Shown: positions 1-8,235 of the stretch, piece after piece
How the letters are laid out: every line of letters starts with the position of its first letter
Numbering within the stretch: position 1 is the stretch's first letter
Assembly (NCBI RefSeq): GCF_019145195.1
Contig: NZ_JAHSTW010000004.1
Coordinates: forward strand, 186,001-250,000
DNA length: 64,000 bases
Direction: 5' to 3'
Source: Pseudomonas siliginis
GTDB taxonomy: Bacteria > Pseudomonadota > Gammaproteobacteria > Pseudomonadales > Pseudomonadaceae
Program-made: the position numbers and the translations under genes
Notes under the pieces: generated by a model
Seen by the model: only the letters and a program-made list of their open reading frames with translations
Databases searched by the model: none
Told to the model about the DNA's origin: nothing

Positions 1-578
1 GCATGGTCCTGACCAATCGCCCGGCGCTGGCCGAACGTCTGCGACGCCTGCGCAGCCACGGCATGACCCGCGATCCGCAACACATGACCGAGCCCAGCCA
101 CGGGCCGTGGTATTACCAGCAGATCGAGTTGGGTTTCAATTATCGGATCACCGATCTGCAGGCGGCGCTGGGTCTGTCGCAACTGCGCAAACTGGATGAG
201 TTTGTCGCAAGTCGGCGCGAACTGGCGGCACGTTACGATCAGTTGCTTGCTTACCTGCCGCTGACCTTGCCGAGCGCGCAGCCGGAAGCCGATTCGGCGT
301 GGCACCTGTATGTGGTGCGCGTGCAGACCGAGCGCTGCAACCTCAGTCATCGCCAGGTGTTCGAAGGTTTGCGCAGCGCTGGCATCGGCGTCAATCTGCA
401 CTACATTCCCGTGCACTTGCAGCCTTACTATCGAGAGCTGGGCTTTGCCGAGGGCGATTTCCCCGAGGCCGAGCGCTATTACGCCGAAGCGATCAGCTTG
501 CCGCTGTTCCCTTTGCTCAGTGAGGCACAACAGGATCAGGTGGTCGAGCAACTGCGTCGGCTGCTGCTTGAGGAGTAA
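1..578 (+). CDS. pseC: PseC aminotransferase, C-terminal part (cut by window start)
   Basis: C-terminal 191 or so residues of a DegT/DnrJ/EryC1-type PLP aminotransferase. The family member expected here is the UDP-4-amino-4,6-dideoxy-N-acetyl-beta-L-altrosamine transaminase, which makes the second intermediate of pseudaminic acid synthesis. The visible stretch has the sugar-aminotransferase core LGFNYRITDLQAALGLSQL and the C-terminal IGVNLHYIPVHLQPYY motif. The PLP-lysine region and true start lie before the window. It is followed after 6 bp by pseF, which supports the PseC call over other sugar aminotransferases. Confidence 0.88.
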   Translation, partial: MVLTNRPALAERLRRLRSHGMTRDPQHMTEPSHGPWYYQQIELGFNYRITDLQAALGLSQLRKLDEFVASRRELAARYDQLLAYLPLTLPSAQPEADSAWHLYVVRVQTERCNLSHRQVFEGLRSAGIGVNLHYIPVHLQPYYRELGFAEGDFPEAERYYAEAISLPLFPLLSEAQQDQVVEQLRRLLLEE

Positions 579-584
579 AGCATC

Positions 585-1280
585 GTGAGCTGCGTCGCGA
601 TCATCCCCGCCCGTGGTGGCAGCAAGCGCATTCCGCGCAAGAATCTCAAACCGTTCGACGGCGTATCGATGATTGTCCGCTCGATTCGCACGGCGCTGGA
701 GTCAGGGCTGTTCGAGAGCGTTGTGGTCAGCACCGACGATGACGAAATCGCCGACGTCGCACGAGCACATGGCGCTGAAGTGCCGTTCATGCGACCGGCC
801 GATCTGGCCGATGATTTCACCGGTACCGCTGCGGTGATCGTGCATGCCTTGCAGCAATTGCCGACGTTCGATTACGCCTGCTGCGTGTACGCGACCGCGC
901 CGTTGTTGCAGGCGCGTTATCTGCGTCAGGGTCTGGATTTGCTCAAGCAGCATCCGCACAAGTCGTTTGCCTTTTCGGTGTGCGGCTTCGGTTTCCCGGT
1001 GCAGCGCGCACTGACCCTCGACGAGGAGGGCGCGTTGACGTCTTTGTACCCCGAATTTCGTACCACCCGTTCGCAGGATCTGCCCGAAGCATTTCAGGAT
1101 GCCGGGCAGTTTTACTGGGGGCGCAGCGAAGCGTGGTTGCGTGGCGAGACGCTGTTCTCGCCAGCGAGCCTGCCGGTGATCCTGCCGCGTCATCTGGTCC
1201 AGGACATCGACACGCCCGAAGACTGGCAGCGCGCCGAATATCTGTACGCCGCACTCAGAGCCGGCGGAGAACTGCAATGA
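585..1280 (+). CDS. pseF: Pseudaminic acid cytidylyltransferase
   Basis: 231-aa CMP-sugar synthetase that activates pseudaminic acid with CTP to CMP-pseudaminic acid, the donor for flagellin glycosylation. The N-terminal nucleotide-binding signature ARGGSKRIPRKN is at residues 9-20, and VSTDDDEIADVA follows near residue 48, as in the NeuA/PseF family. The start is GTG, 6 bp after the pseC stop. The stop overlaps the pseG ATG by 4 bp (ATGA), so translation is probably coupled. Length is normal for the family. NeuA-like specificity for another nonulosonic acid is excluded only by context (pseC, pseG, pseI). Confidence 0.92.
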   Translation: MSCVAIIPARGGSKRIPRKNLKPFDGVSMIVRSIRTALESGLFESVVVSTDDDEIADVARAHGAEVPFMRPADLADDFTGTAAVIVHALQQLPTFDYACCVYATAPLLQARYLRQGLDLLKQHPHKSFAFSVCGFGFPVQRALTLDEEGALTSLYPEFRTTRSQDLPEAFQDAGQFYWGRSEAWLRGETLFSPASLPVILPRHLVQDIDTPEDWQRAEYLYAALRAGGELQ

Positions 1281-2782
1281 GAGTGCTGATCCGCGCCGAC
1301 GCGTCGCCAACCATCGGCAGCGGCCACATCGCCCGTTGCCTGACCCTGGCGCGGATGCTGCGCGGGCAGGGCAGTCATGTTGCATTTGCCTGTCGGCGGT
1401 TGCCGGGGCATCGACTCGAAGCCTTGAATGCCGAAGGCTTCGAGACCTTTGCACTGCCCGAGCGCTATCGCGACGAAGACCCGCTGCAGGCCATCGAATC
1501 GATGTTGCCGTGGCAGTTCGATATTGATGCACTGGGCCTGCTGCTGGATGGGCAGGCACCGTTCGACTGGATCATCGTCGACCATTACGGCCTCGATCAT
1601 CACTGGCAAACCGCGGCCCGGCGCTGGACGCATCGAATCGCCGCCGTGGATGATCTGGCCACGCGGCGCTACAGCGTCGATCTGCTGCTCAATCAGAACC
1701 TGTCCGGTCTTAGCGAAAACTACGCGCCGCTGCTGCCGCCAGGCTGTCGCACCTTGCTCGGCCCGCGCTACGCCATGCTGCGCGAAGAATTCAACTGCGA
1801 TGCCATCGAGATCAAACCGAACGCCCGCCGCGTGCTGGTGAATTTCGGCGGTTTCGACGCGGCGAGGCAGACTCACCACGCGATGCTGGCGCTGGCTGAT
1901 TTCGCTGAGTTGCAGGTGGATTTCGTCGCTGGCGCCGACAACCCGGCGTGGACGCAGATGCAAGCGTTGGCCGAGACGCGACCGAACTGGCGCCTGCACA
2001 GTTTCGTCAGCGATTTCCATCAACGCATGGCTGAAGCGGATCTGTTTATCGGCGCCGGCGGTGGCACCAGTTGGGAGCGCGCGGCGCTGGGTTTGCCGAC
2101 CATCTGCATCGCTGTGGCGAACAATCAGCAGGCCAATGGCGAAGTCATGGCCGCTGCCGGTGCGCATGTGTTCATGGGCGCCCGCGAGCAGGTCAGCGTC
2201 GAGCAGTTGCGTGATGCGGTCGGCTTCGTCGTGAACAATCATTTTTTGCGCCGCAGCCTCGCCGAGCGCTCGCGGCAACTGGTCGACGGACGCGGTGCCG
2301 CACGCGTGGCGGCGGCGCTGGCCGGGGCGGTGCTGAAACTGCGTCCGGCGACGCTGGACGATGCGCAGTTGCTGTTCGATGGGCGCAATGCCGAAGCGGT
2401 ACGGCGCTGGTCGCTGGAAACCGGTGTGATCGATTGGACTCAGCATCTGAACTGGCTGACAGCGACCCTGCGCAACCCGCAACGGTTGCTGCTGATCGCC
2501 GAGGCGGATGATGGTCCGGTCGGGGTGCTGCGCTACGACTTGCGAGGATTCGAAGCCGAAGTGTCGATCTATCTGCTGGAGGGGCGTTTCGGCCTCGGTT
2601 GGGGCAGGGCAGTGCTCAGCCGTGGCGAAGCGTTTATCGCTGCGCACTGGCCGCAATTGACGCGCATCACTGCGCGGGTCATGCCCGCCAATCAGTCTTC
2701 ATTGAAAGTCTTCCGCGACGCCGGGTTCATCCAGGAAACCTGTGCGTTCAGCCGTGTTTTGAAGGATCACCCGCATGTCTAG
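1277..2782 (+). CDS. pseG: PseG UDP-sugar hydrolase fused to a GNAT acetyltransferase domain
   Basis: 501-aa protein, longer than the roughly 280-360 aa usual for PseG alone. Residues 1 to about 345 are the GT-B-like UDP-2,4-diacetamido-2,4,6-trideoxy-beta-L-altropyranose hydrolase: the IGSGHIARC motif contains His17, matching the catalytic histidine of Campylobacter PseG, and GAGGGTSWERAALGLP is the UDP-binding loop. Residues from about 353 to the end (LRPATLDDAQLLF to RVMPANQSSLKVFRDAGF) form a GNAT acetyltransferase fold. This domain probably supplies the PseH step, since no separate pseH is visible. The ATG at 1277 overlaps the pseF stop; a longer open frame starting earlier is ruled out by the family start. 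Confidence 0.9.
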   Translation: MRVLIRADASPTIGSGHIARCLTLARMLRGQGSHVAFACRRLPGHRLEALNAEGFETFALPERYRDEDPLQAIESMLPWQFDIDALGLLLDGQAPFDWIIVDHYGLDHHWQTAARRWTHRIAAVDDLATRRYSVDLLLNQNLSGLSENYAPLLPPGCRTLLGPRYAMLREEFNCDAIEIKPNARRVLVNFGGFDAARQTHHAMLALADFAELQVDFVAGADNPAWTQMQALAETRPNWRLHSFVSDFHQRMAEADLFIGAGGGTSWERAALGLPTICIAVANNQQANGEVMAAAGAHVFMGAREQVSVEQLRDAVGFVVNNHFLRRSLAERSRQLVDGRGAARVAAALAGAVLKLRPATLDDAQLLFDGRNAEAVRRWSLETGVIDWTQHLNWLTATLRNPQRLLLIAEADDGPVGVLRYDLRGFEAEVSIYLLEGRFGLGWGRAVLSRGEAFIAAHWPQLTRITARVMPANQSSLKVFRDAGFIQETCAFSRVLKDHPHV

Positions 2783-3827
2783 TTTCAAGATTGGCCACCA
2801 CACCATCGGTGCTGATGCTCCGCCGTTCATCATTGCTGAGATGAGCGGCAACCATAACCAGTCTCTCGACGTCGCTCTGCAAATCGTCGAGGCGGCGGCC
2901 AAGGCCGGGGCGCATGCCTTGAAGCTGCAAACCTACACCGCCGAAACCATGACCCTGGATCTGGCTGAAGGTGAATTCTTCATCAAGGATCCGGGCAGTC
3001 TGTGGGCCGGCACGTCGCTCTACGATCTCTACGAAAAAGCTCACACACCGTGGGAGTGGCACGCGCCGATTTTTGCTCGGGCCAAGGAGTTGGGGATGCT
3101 CGCGTTCTCGACGCCGTTCGATGACAGCGCGGTGGATTTTCTCGAAAGCCTTGAAGTGCCAGCGTACAAGATTGCCAGTTTTGAAAACACCGATCTGCCG
3201 TTGATCCGTCGAGTGGCAGCGACCGGCAAACCACTGATCATCTCCACCGGCATGGCGAGTATTGCTGAGCTGGATGAAACCGTGCGTGCCGCACGCGAGG
3301 CCGGGTGCAAGAATCTGGTGTTGCTCAAGTGCACCAGCACTTATCCGGCCACGCCACTCAACAGCAATGTGCGCACGATCCCGCATCTGCGTGAGTTGTT
3401 TGGTTGCGAGGTCGGGCTGTCAGATCATTCGATGGGCGTTGGCGTGTCGGTGGCAGCGGTGGCGCTGGGGGCGACGGTGGTGGAGAAACACTTCACCCTT
3501 GATCGTTCGGCCGGTGGCGTGGACGCGAGTTTCTCCCTGGAGCCTGCGGAGCTGGCCAGTCTGGTCGTCGAAACCGAGCGTGCCTGGCAGGCCATGGGGC
3601 ATGTTCAGTACGGTCCGACCGAGGCCGAGCGCAAGTCGCTGGTCTATCGCCGCTCGCTGTATGTCACCGCTGACATGGCCGCCGGTGAAGCCTTTACTGG
3701 CGACAATCTGCGCGCCATTCGTCCCGGTCTCGGTCTGCCGCCCAAGCACACCGATGCCGTCCTCGGATGCCGCGCGCGCACCGCAATCAAGCGCGGTACG
3801 CCGCTGGACTGGTCGCTGGTCGAATAG
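2775..3827 (+). CDS. pseI: Pseudaminic acid synthase
   Basis: 350-aa NeuB-family enzyme that condenses phosphoenolpyruvate with 2,4-diacetamido-2,4,6-trideoxy-L-altrose to give pseudaminic acid. It starts FKIGHHTIGADAPPFIIAEM with the conserved IAEMSGNHN strand. It has the family segments STPFDDSAVDFLE and YKIASFENTDLPLI, plus ISTGMASIAELDE. A C-terminal SAF (antifreeze-like) domain begins near residue 290 (YVTADMAAGEAFTGDNLRAIRPG). The ATG overlaps the end of pseG by 8 bp. It is the last gene of the tight pse run; a 227-bp gap follows. Confidence 0.95.
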   Translation: MSSFKIGHHTIGADAPPFIIAEMSGNHNQSLDVALQIVEAAAKAGAHALKLQTYTAETMTLDLAEGEFFIKDPGSLWAGTSLYDLYEKAHTPWEWHAPIFARAKELGMLAFSTPFDDSAVDFLESLEVPAYKIASFENTDLPLIRRVAATGKPLIISTGMASIAELDETVRAAREAGCKNLVLLKCTSTYPATPLNSNVRTIPHLRELFGCEVGLSDHSMGVGVSVAAVALGATVVEKHFTLDRSAGGVDASFSLEPAELASLVVETERAWQAMGHVQYGPTEAERKSLVYRRSLYVTADMAAGEAFTGDNLRAIRPGLGLPPKHTDAVLGCRARTAIKRGTPLDWSLVE

Positions 3828-4054
3828 GCCAATCTGCCATCGATTCGGCAAAATAGCGTGACCTGCGAGTCATAACGCGCATCTTCACTGTATTGTATTG
3901 ACCGGGGAGATGGCGCCTGGCCCGTTTTGCGGTTCCAGTGATAGCCCTTTGCGCTTCCCGTGGCTGCCCGTTGTGGCGGCCGTTTTCTGTTTGTCGGCGC
4001 CCCTCGAATCCTTGCGAGCGGTGGTTTTGGGCTGTTTTTTATTGGGAAGCCGTA

Positions 4055-4981
4055 ATGATTGGCATAAAAAGCATTGCGAGCTACGTTCCTGTAGCCGGCG
4101 TGGACAATTACGCACAAGGTGCAAAATTCGAAAAGGATGAAGAGTTCATCCTTGGCAAGATCGGTTCGGCGTTCCTGCCGCGCAAAGACGCTGAACAGGA
4201 AACTTCCGATCTGTGCGTGGAAGCGGCCAATGCGCTGTTTGCCAGCAATCCTGAACTCAAGCGTGAATCGATCGACGCGTTGATTGTCGTCACCCAGAAT
4301 GGTGATGAAGAAGGCCTGCCGCACACCGCTGCAATCGTGCAGGACAAACTCGGTCTGCCAACCAATGTGGCAGCGTTTGACATTTCCCTGGGCTGCTCCG
4401 GTTACGTCTACGGCATCTACGCGATCAAGGGCTTCATGGAAGCCGCCGGCCTGAAGAATGGCCTGCTGATCACCGCTGACCCGTACTCGAAAATCGTTGA
4501 CCCGGAAGACCGCAACACCACCATGCTGTTTGGCGATGCCGCCACCGCCACCTGGATGGGCGAAAACCCGACCTGGGCGCTGGGCAAGGCCAAGTTCGGC
4601 ACCGACGGTTCCGGCGCACCGCACCTGAAAGTCAGCAACGGCGTGTTCTTCATGAACGGTCGTCAGGTGTTCAACTTCGCATTGCTGAAAGTCCCGGCGC
4701 ACTTGCACGAGCTGCTCGACGATTCCAATCTCAAGGCCGATGACATCGACGCATTCTGCATTCACCAGGGCAGCGCGGCGATCGTCGATGCCGTGGCGCG
4801 ACGCTTTGAAGGCGAACCGGAGAAGTTCATCAAGGACATGGTCGAAACCGGCAACACCGTGTCGTCGAGCATTCCATTGCTATTGGAAAAACACGTGCTT
4901 GATTCCGACTGGCAGCGCGTTGCGCTGAGCGGTTTTGGTGTCGGTCTGTCGTGGGGCTCGGCGATCATCTATCGTCCGTAA
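4055..4981 (+). CDS. Ketoacyl-ACP synthase III (FabH-like) of the flagellin glycosylation island
   Basis: 308-aa thiolase-fold enzyme of the FabH family. The catalytic triad is visible as Cys114 (SLGCSG), His237 (CIHQGS) and Asn267 (ETGNTV). The start is the ATG at 4055, whose MIGIKSIASYVP matches the family; upstream in-frame starts give an unrelated extension. Related genes lie in flagellin glycosylation islands of fluorescent pseudomonads, where they are thought to make an acyl group for the glycan rather than housekeeping fatty acids. That role is inference from position. It stands apart from the pse run (227-bp gap) and is closed by its own terminator at 5005. Confidence 0.85.
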   Translation: MIGIKSIASYVPVAGVDNYAQGAKFEKDEEFILGKIGSAFLPRKDAEQETSDLCVEAANALFASNPELKRESIDALIVVTQNGDEEGLPHTAAIVQDKLGLPTNVAAFDISLGCSGYVYGIYAIKGFMEAAGLKNGLLITADPYSKIVDPEDRNTTMLFGDAATATWMGENPTWALGKAKFGTDGSGAPHLKVSNGVFFMNGRQVFNFALLKVPAHLHELLDDSNLKADDIDAFCIHQGSAAIVDAVARRFEGEPEKFIKDMVETGNTVSSSIPLLLEKHVLDSDWQRVALSGFGVGLSWGSAIIYRP

Positions 4982-5004
4982 GCCCGAGCAAAAAGCACTG
5001 ATAC

Positions 5005-5044
5005 AAAAATAGCGTTCAAGGTTAACCTTGAACGCTATTTTTTT
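5005..5044 (+). terminator. Intrinsic terminator after the KAS III gene
   Basis: An uninterrupted palindrome whose arm AGCGTTCAAGG and complement CCTTGAACGCT meet at GGTTAACC. It is flanked by an A-run on the left and a T-run on the right, so it could terminate in both directions. It lies 23 bp after the KAS III stop and 24 bp before the maf start. Confidence 0.85.
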
Positions 5045-5068
5045 GCCCGAGAAGGAGCGCGAGGCGCC

Positions 5069-6358
5069 ATGAGCGAGTTTTTCCAAGCCAATGCCGAGGT
5101 GTTGCAACGGCGCTGGCCGGCGCTGTTCGAGCGATTGATGGCTGAAGACAGCGCGTCCGTGCAGGCCGAACTCGTGCAAGGGCTGGGCTCGACGCTGAGC
5201 GTCGACGGCATTCAGCTCACCAGTCGCCATGATCGTCTGCATGAGGCGCAGATCCAGGCGGCGAGCCTGCCGGAAAAACCGCAACTTCACGTTTATGGCA
5301 CTGGCCTGGGCGACTTGCCAGGCGTGCTGCTCGAGCGCGCAGGCCTGGAAAAACTGTACGTACACATTCTCAATGGCGCGCTCTTTGCGCTGGTGCTGCA
5401 GTTGCTCGATCAGCGCCAGTGGCTGCAGGATCCTCGGGTTGAACTGTTTTACGCGGGTGATCACCCGGACCTTTTTACCCCGTTCTTTGCCCTGCCGGCG
5501 GAGATGTTATTGGCCGATGACTTCAACGCGAAGATCCGCGACCGGCTGATCAATGAAGTGCACCTGACATTCAATAACCGCGATTTCGATCCGCAGTCGC
5601 CAGAAATCCAGCAACGCGTGCAGGAATGTCTGCCGGTGTTGCTTGGCGATGACGATGTCGCGCAGCTGTTCGGCAGTTGCGCTGGACGTGAAATCTACGT
5701 GATCGCCACCGGACCGACGCTGGAGCAGCATTTCGAGCGTCTGGCGGCGATTCGTCAGCGTGCCGAGCGGCCGTTGTTCATCTGCGTTGATACGGCCTAT
5801 CGGCCATTGCGTGAGCACGGCATCGTGCCTGATCTGGTGGTGAGCATCGATCAGCGCATCGGCTTTCGGCATCTGCCCTTCGAGACGTCTGACGGCATTA
5901 CGCTGGTGTACCTGCCGATGAGCGATCCGCAGGTATTGAAGGCATGGAAGGGCAAGCGCTATGGCGGCTATTCGGCCAGCCCGATCTATGCCGAGCTGAA
6001 GGAACAGTATCCACGCGGCGAGCTGCACGTCGGCGGTAGCGTGATCCATCCGGCGGTGGATCTCGCGGTAAAAATGGGCGCGAGTCGAATCACTCTGTTT
6101 GGCGCCGACTTCGCCTTCCCGATGAACAAGACCCACGCCGGTTGGGACGACGGCGATTTAGGCCCGCCGCTGGCCCAGGCGCGGCACTGGGTGCGCGATG
6201 GTCATGGTCAGCGCGTCAGCACTCAGCTGAATTTTCGCGGCTATCTATGTGTGCTTGAGCGTTATATCGCCGCGCATCCGCAGGTCGAGTTTCTCAACAG
6301 CAGCCGCGCCGGTGCATCGATTGCCGGGACCGCTTTCAATCCGGAGTTCGTGCAATGA
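5069..6358 (+). CDS. Maf-type flagellin glycosyltransferase (DUF115/MptE-like)
   Basis: 429-aa motility-associated factor family protein. The DUF115 core begins near residue 208 with GREIYVIATGPTLEQHFE, followed by FICVDTAYRPLREHGIVPDLVVSID and later GGSVIHPAVDLAVKMGASRITLFGADFAF. Maf proteins transfer pseudaminic acid or related nonulosonic acids to Ser/Thr of flagellin in the cytoplasm before export. The neighbours (pse genes before, fliC after) fit that function. The start ATG at 5069 sits behind GAAGGAGC. The 3' end overlaps the next gene by 4 bp (ATGA). Confidence 0.88.
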   Translation: MSEFFQANAEVLQRRWPALFERLMAEDSASVQAELVQGLGSTLSVDGIQLTSRHDRLHEAQIQAASLPEKPQLHVYGTGLGDLPGVLLERAGLEKLYVHILNGALFALVLQLLDQRQWLQDPRVELFYAGDHPDLFTPFFALPAEMLLADDFNAKIRDRLINEVHLTFNNRDFDPQSPEIQQRVQECLPVLLGDDDVAQLFGSCAGREIYVIATGPTLEQHFERLAAIRQRAERPLFICVDTAYRPLREHGIVPDLVVSIDQRIGFRHLPFETSDGITLVYLPMSDPQVLKAWKGKRYGGYSASPIYAELKEQYPRGELHVGGSVIHPAVDLAVKMGASRITLFGADFAFPMNKTHAGWDDGDLGPPLAQARHWVRDGHGQRVSTQLNFRGYLCVLERYIAAHPQVEFLNSSRAGASIAGTAFNPEFVQ

Positions 6359-6621
6359 GTGCGCTGAACCAGAGTCAGCATCAGTGCCGCCAGTGCGCGG
6401 CTTTGTTTCGCCTGGGGCGTGATGTCGAGGCGGCGTTGACCATGGTCGATGTGTTCGAACAGGCCCAGCAATGTCTGTCGTCTGCCTCAGTGGATATCCA
6501 GCAGGCGTGGGCGCAGGTGCTCATGCAAATGCTCGATTCCCAGGAGCGCCAGGACTGGTTGGGCCTCGCCGACTATATGGAATACGAACTGGTTGAATTG
6601 CTGGAAAGTGCCAGGCGCTGA
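6355..6621 (+). CDS. Small helical protein coupled to maf, function unknown
   Basis: 88 aa, no signal peptide and no membrane segment; rich in Gln, Leu and Ala, with a predicted all-helical pattern (QAWAQVLMQMLDSQERQDWLGLADYMEYELVELLE). The start overlaps the maf stop by 4 bp, which implies translational coupling and perhaps a partner role in flagellin modification or handling. I do not recognise a named family. The 242-bp gap that follows holds only the fliC promoter region. Confidence 0.75.
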   Translation: MSALNQSQHQCRQCAALFRLGRDVEAALTMVDVFEQAQQCLSSASVDIQQAWAQVLMQMLDSQERQDWLGLADYMEYELVELLESARR

Positions 6622-6756
6622 ACCGCTGCGCAGCGCTGGCCCGCGGCTTTGCGTTACAGGCGGTTTTATGACGTCATTTTTTCGCGCTGGATGTGCTGCT
6701 AAGTCTTTGTTTTCTCGGGGGTGGCGTGGTGATGGCAAAATTTTTTCAAAAAGCCC

Positions 6757-6783
6757 TCAAGCAACCTGCAAACCCGACGATAA
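6757..6783 (+). promoter_or_regulatory. Sigma-28 (FliA) promoter of fliC
   Basis: TCAA at 6757-6760, 15 nt of spacer, then GACGATAA at 6776-6783, against the FliA consensus TAAA-N15-GCCGATAA. It lies 81 bp upstream of the flagellin start, leaving a leader of about 75 nt. Late expression of fliC under FliA is the rule in Pseudomonas. Confidence 0.8.
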
Positions 6784-6863
6784 CTATTACGAAGGTTCTC
6801 TAGGCCATACCCGGCGGTTGCCAGGGCCGGAAGCCGCAGTACCCAACCAACGAGGAATTCGTC

Positions 6864-7724
6864 ATGGCTTTAACAGTAAACACCAACACCACATCGTTGA
6901 ACGTTCAGAAAAACCTGAACCGCGCTTCCGACGCTCTGTCCACCTCGATGCAGCGCCTGTCTTCCGGCCTGAAAATCAACAGCGCCAAAGACGACGCCGC
7001 TGGCCTGCAGATCTCCAACCGTATGTCCTCGCAGATCCGCGGTAACACCCAGGCCATCCAGAACGCCAACGACGGTATCTCCGTTGCCCAGACCGCTGAA
7101 GGCGCTCTGCAAGCTTCGACCGACATCCTGCAGCGTATGCGTGAACTGGCTGTTAAAGCTCGTAACGGTACCAACGGCACTGCTGACCAGACCGCTACCA
7201 ACGCTGAATTCGCTCAGATGTCTGACGAAATCACCCGTATCTCGGCTGCTACCAACCTGAACGGCAAAAACCTGCTGGACGGTTCGGCTGGTACTGTGAC
7301 CCTGCAAGTTGGCGCAAACACCGGTTCGGCTAACCACATCGACCTGGTACTGAGCTCCAAGTTCGACGCCGTCAGCCTGTCGGTAGGTAGCGGTACTGTA
7401 GTTCTGACCGGTACTTCGGGTACTGGTGCTGGTTCTGCTTCGCAGAACATCGACAACGCGATCACTGCAATCGACGCCGCTATCGCTGCAATCGGTGCAA
7501 CCCGTGCCAGCCTGGGTGCTTCGCAAAACCGTCTGACCAGCACCATCTCCAACCTGCAGAACATCACTGAAAACACCACCGCTGCTCAGGGTCGTGTACA
7601 GGACACCGACTTCGCCGCAGAAACTGCTAACCTGACCAAGCAGCAGACTCTGCAGCAAGCTTCGACCTCCGTACTGGCTCAAGCCAACCAACTGCCTTCC
7701 GCTGTACTGAAGCTGCTTCAGTAA
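6864..7724 (+). CDS. fliC: Flagellin
   Basis: 286-aa flagellin, the main filament subunit. The conserved N-terminal D0/D1 (ALTVNTNTTSLNVQKNLNRA, AKDDAAGLQISNRM) and C-terminal D1/D0 (TDFAAETANLTKQQTLQQAS, ending LPSAVLKLLQ) are complete. The central variable part is very short, about residues 150-195, and rich in Ser, Thr and Gly (SVGSGTVVLTGTSGTGAGSA), a plausible O-glycosylation zone for the adjacent pse/maf system. It has no cysteine. Codon use is strongly biased to optimal codons, as in a very highly expressed gene. It is flanked by a FliA promoter and a strong terminator. Confidence 0.97.
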   Translation: MALTVNTNTTSLNVQKNLNRASDALSTSMQRLSSGLKINSAKDDAAGLQISNRMSSQIRGNTQAIQNANDGISVAQTAEGALQASTDILQRMRELAVKARNGTNGTADQTATNAEFAQMSDEITRISAATNLNGKNLLDGSAGTVTLQVGANTGSANHIDLVLSSKFDAVSLSVGSGTVVLTGTSGTGAGSASQNIDNAITAIDAAIAAIGATRASLGASQNRLTSTISNLQNITENTTAAQGRVQDTDFAAETANLTKQQTLQQASTSVLAQANQLPSAVLKLLQ

Positions 7725-7739
7725 TCCGGAACAAGTTTA

Positions 7740-7777
7740 AGCGGGGGAGTGCGCTTGTCGTGCTCTCTCGCTTTTTT
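7740..7777 (+). terminator. Terminator of fliC
   Basis: A 13-bp stem made of AGCGGGGGAGTGC and GTGCTCTCTCGCT, with several G-U pairs, a loop around GCTTGTC and a run of six T. It lies 15 bp after the fliC stop. Confidence 0.8.
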
Positions 7778-7796
7778 ACGTTAAGAGGTGATGGGC

Positions 7797-8153
7797 ATGG
7801 ACATGAGCGTAAAGCTTAACGTGTCTTATCCGGCTCCCAAGCCAGTAACGCCGGTCGCTGACAAGCCGTCAGCAACGCCTGAAGTTGCCAAGACTGAAGC
7901 GCCGGTCGCTGCCAAGAGACAGGATACGGACGACGCCAAGTTGAAACTGGCGGTGCAAGAGATAGAAAAGTTCGTACAGTCGATCAAGCGTAATCTGGAG
8001 TTCTCGATCGACGAGCATTCCGGCAAGGTCATCGTCAAGGTGATCGCAAGCGAGACGGGTGAGGTCGTTCGACAGATTCCCTCCGCCGAAGCCCTTAAGC
8101 TCGCAGACAGCCTGGCCAATGCAAGCCACGTGTTGTTCGACGCCAAAGTCTGA
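7797..8153 (+). CDS. flaG: FlaG family flagellar protein
   Basis: 118-aa FlaG protein, linked to filament length control in pseudomonads. The N-terminal third is a Pro/Ala/Lys linker. The conserved FlaG core follows: IEKFVQSIKRNLEFSIDEHS, then KVIVKVIASETGEVVRQIPS. The start is the ATG at 7797, 8 nt after AAGAGG at 7783-7788; ATG 7791 is too close to that site and GTG 7788 overlaps it. It lies between fliC and fliD, the usual place. Confidence 0.9.
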   Translation: MDMSVKLNVSYPAPKPVTPVADKPSATPEVAKTEAPVAAKRQDTDDAKLKLAVQEIEKFVQSIKRNLEFSIDEHSGKVIVKVIASETGEVVRQIPSAEALKLADSLANASHVLFDAKV

Positions 8154-8235
8154 TAGCTGGCATGAATAGTGTTTGCCCATTCTCAGGACGCGTGTAACGG
8201 TCAAAAGAATGGCAACAATCTGAAGGGAGATGTAC

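Noticed and set aside
1190..2656. Long open frame antisense to pseG (similar ones opposite fliF at 15339-17252 and fliK at 23629-24933)
   Set aside because: High-GC codon bias leaves long open antisense frames; these have no family-like sequence and lie opposite well-supported genes.
3828..4054. Possible coding sequence between pseI and the KAS III gene
   Set aside because: In-frame extension of KAS III is possible but gives low-complexity sequence with no family match; the region is more likely leader and promoter, although I see no clear promoter motif.
8158..8177. Possible sigma-54 promoter (TGGCATG ... TTTGC) before fliD
   Set aside because: GG to GC spacing is 16 instead of 12, outside the tolerance of sigma-54 promoters.
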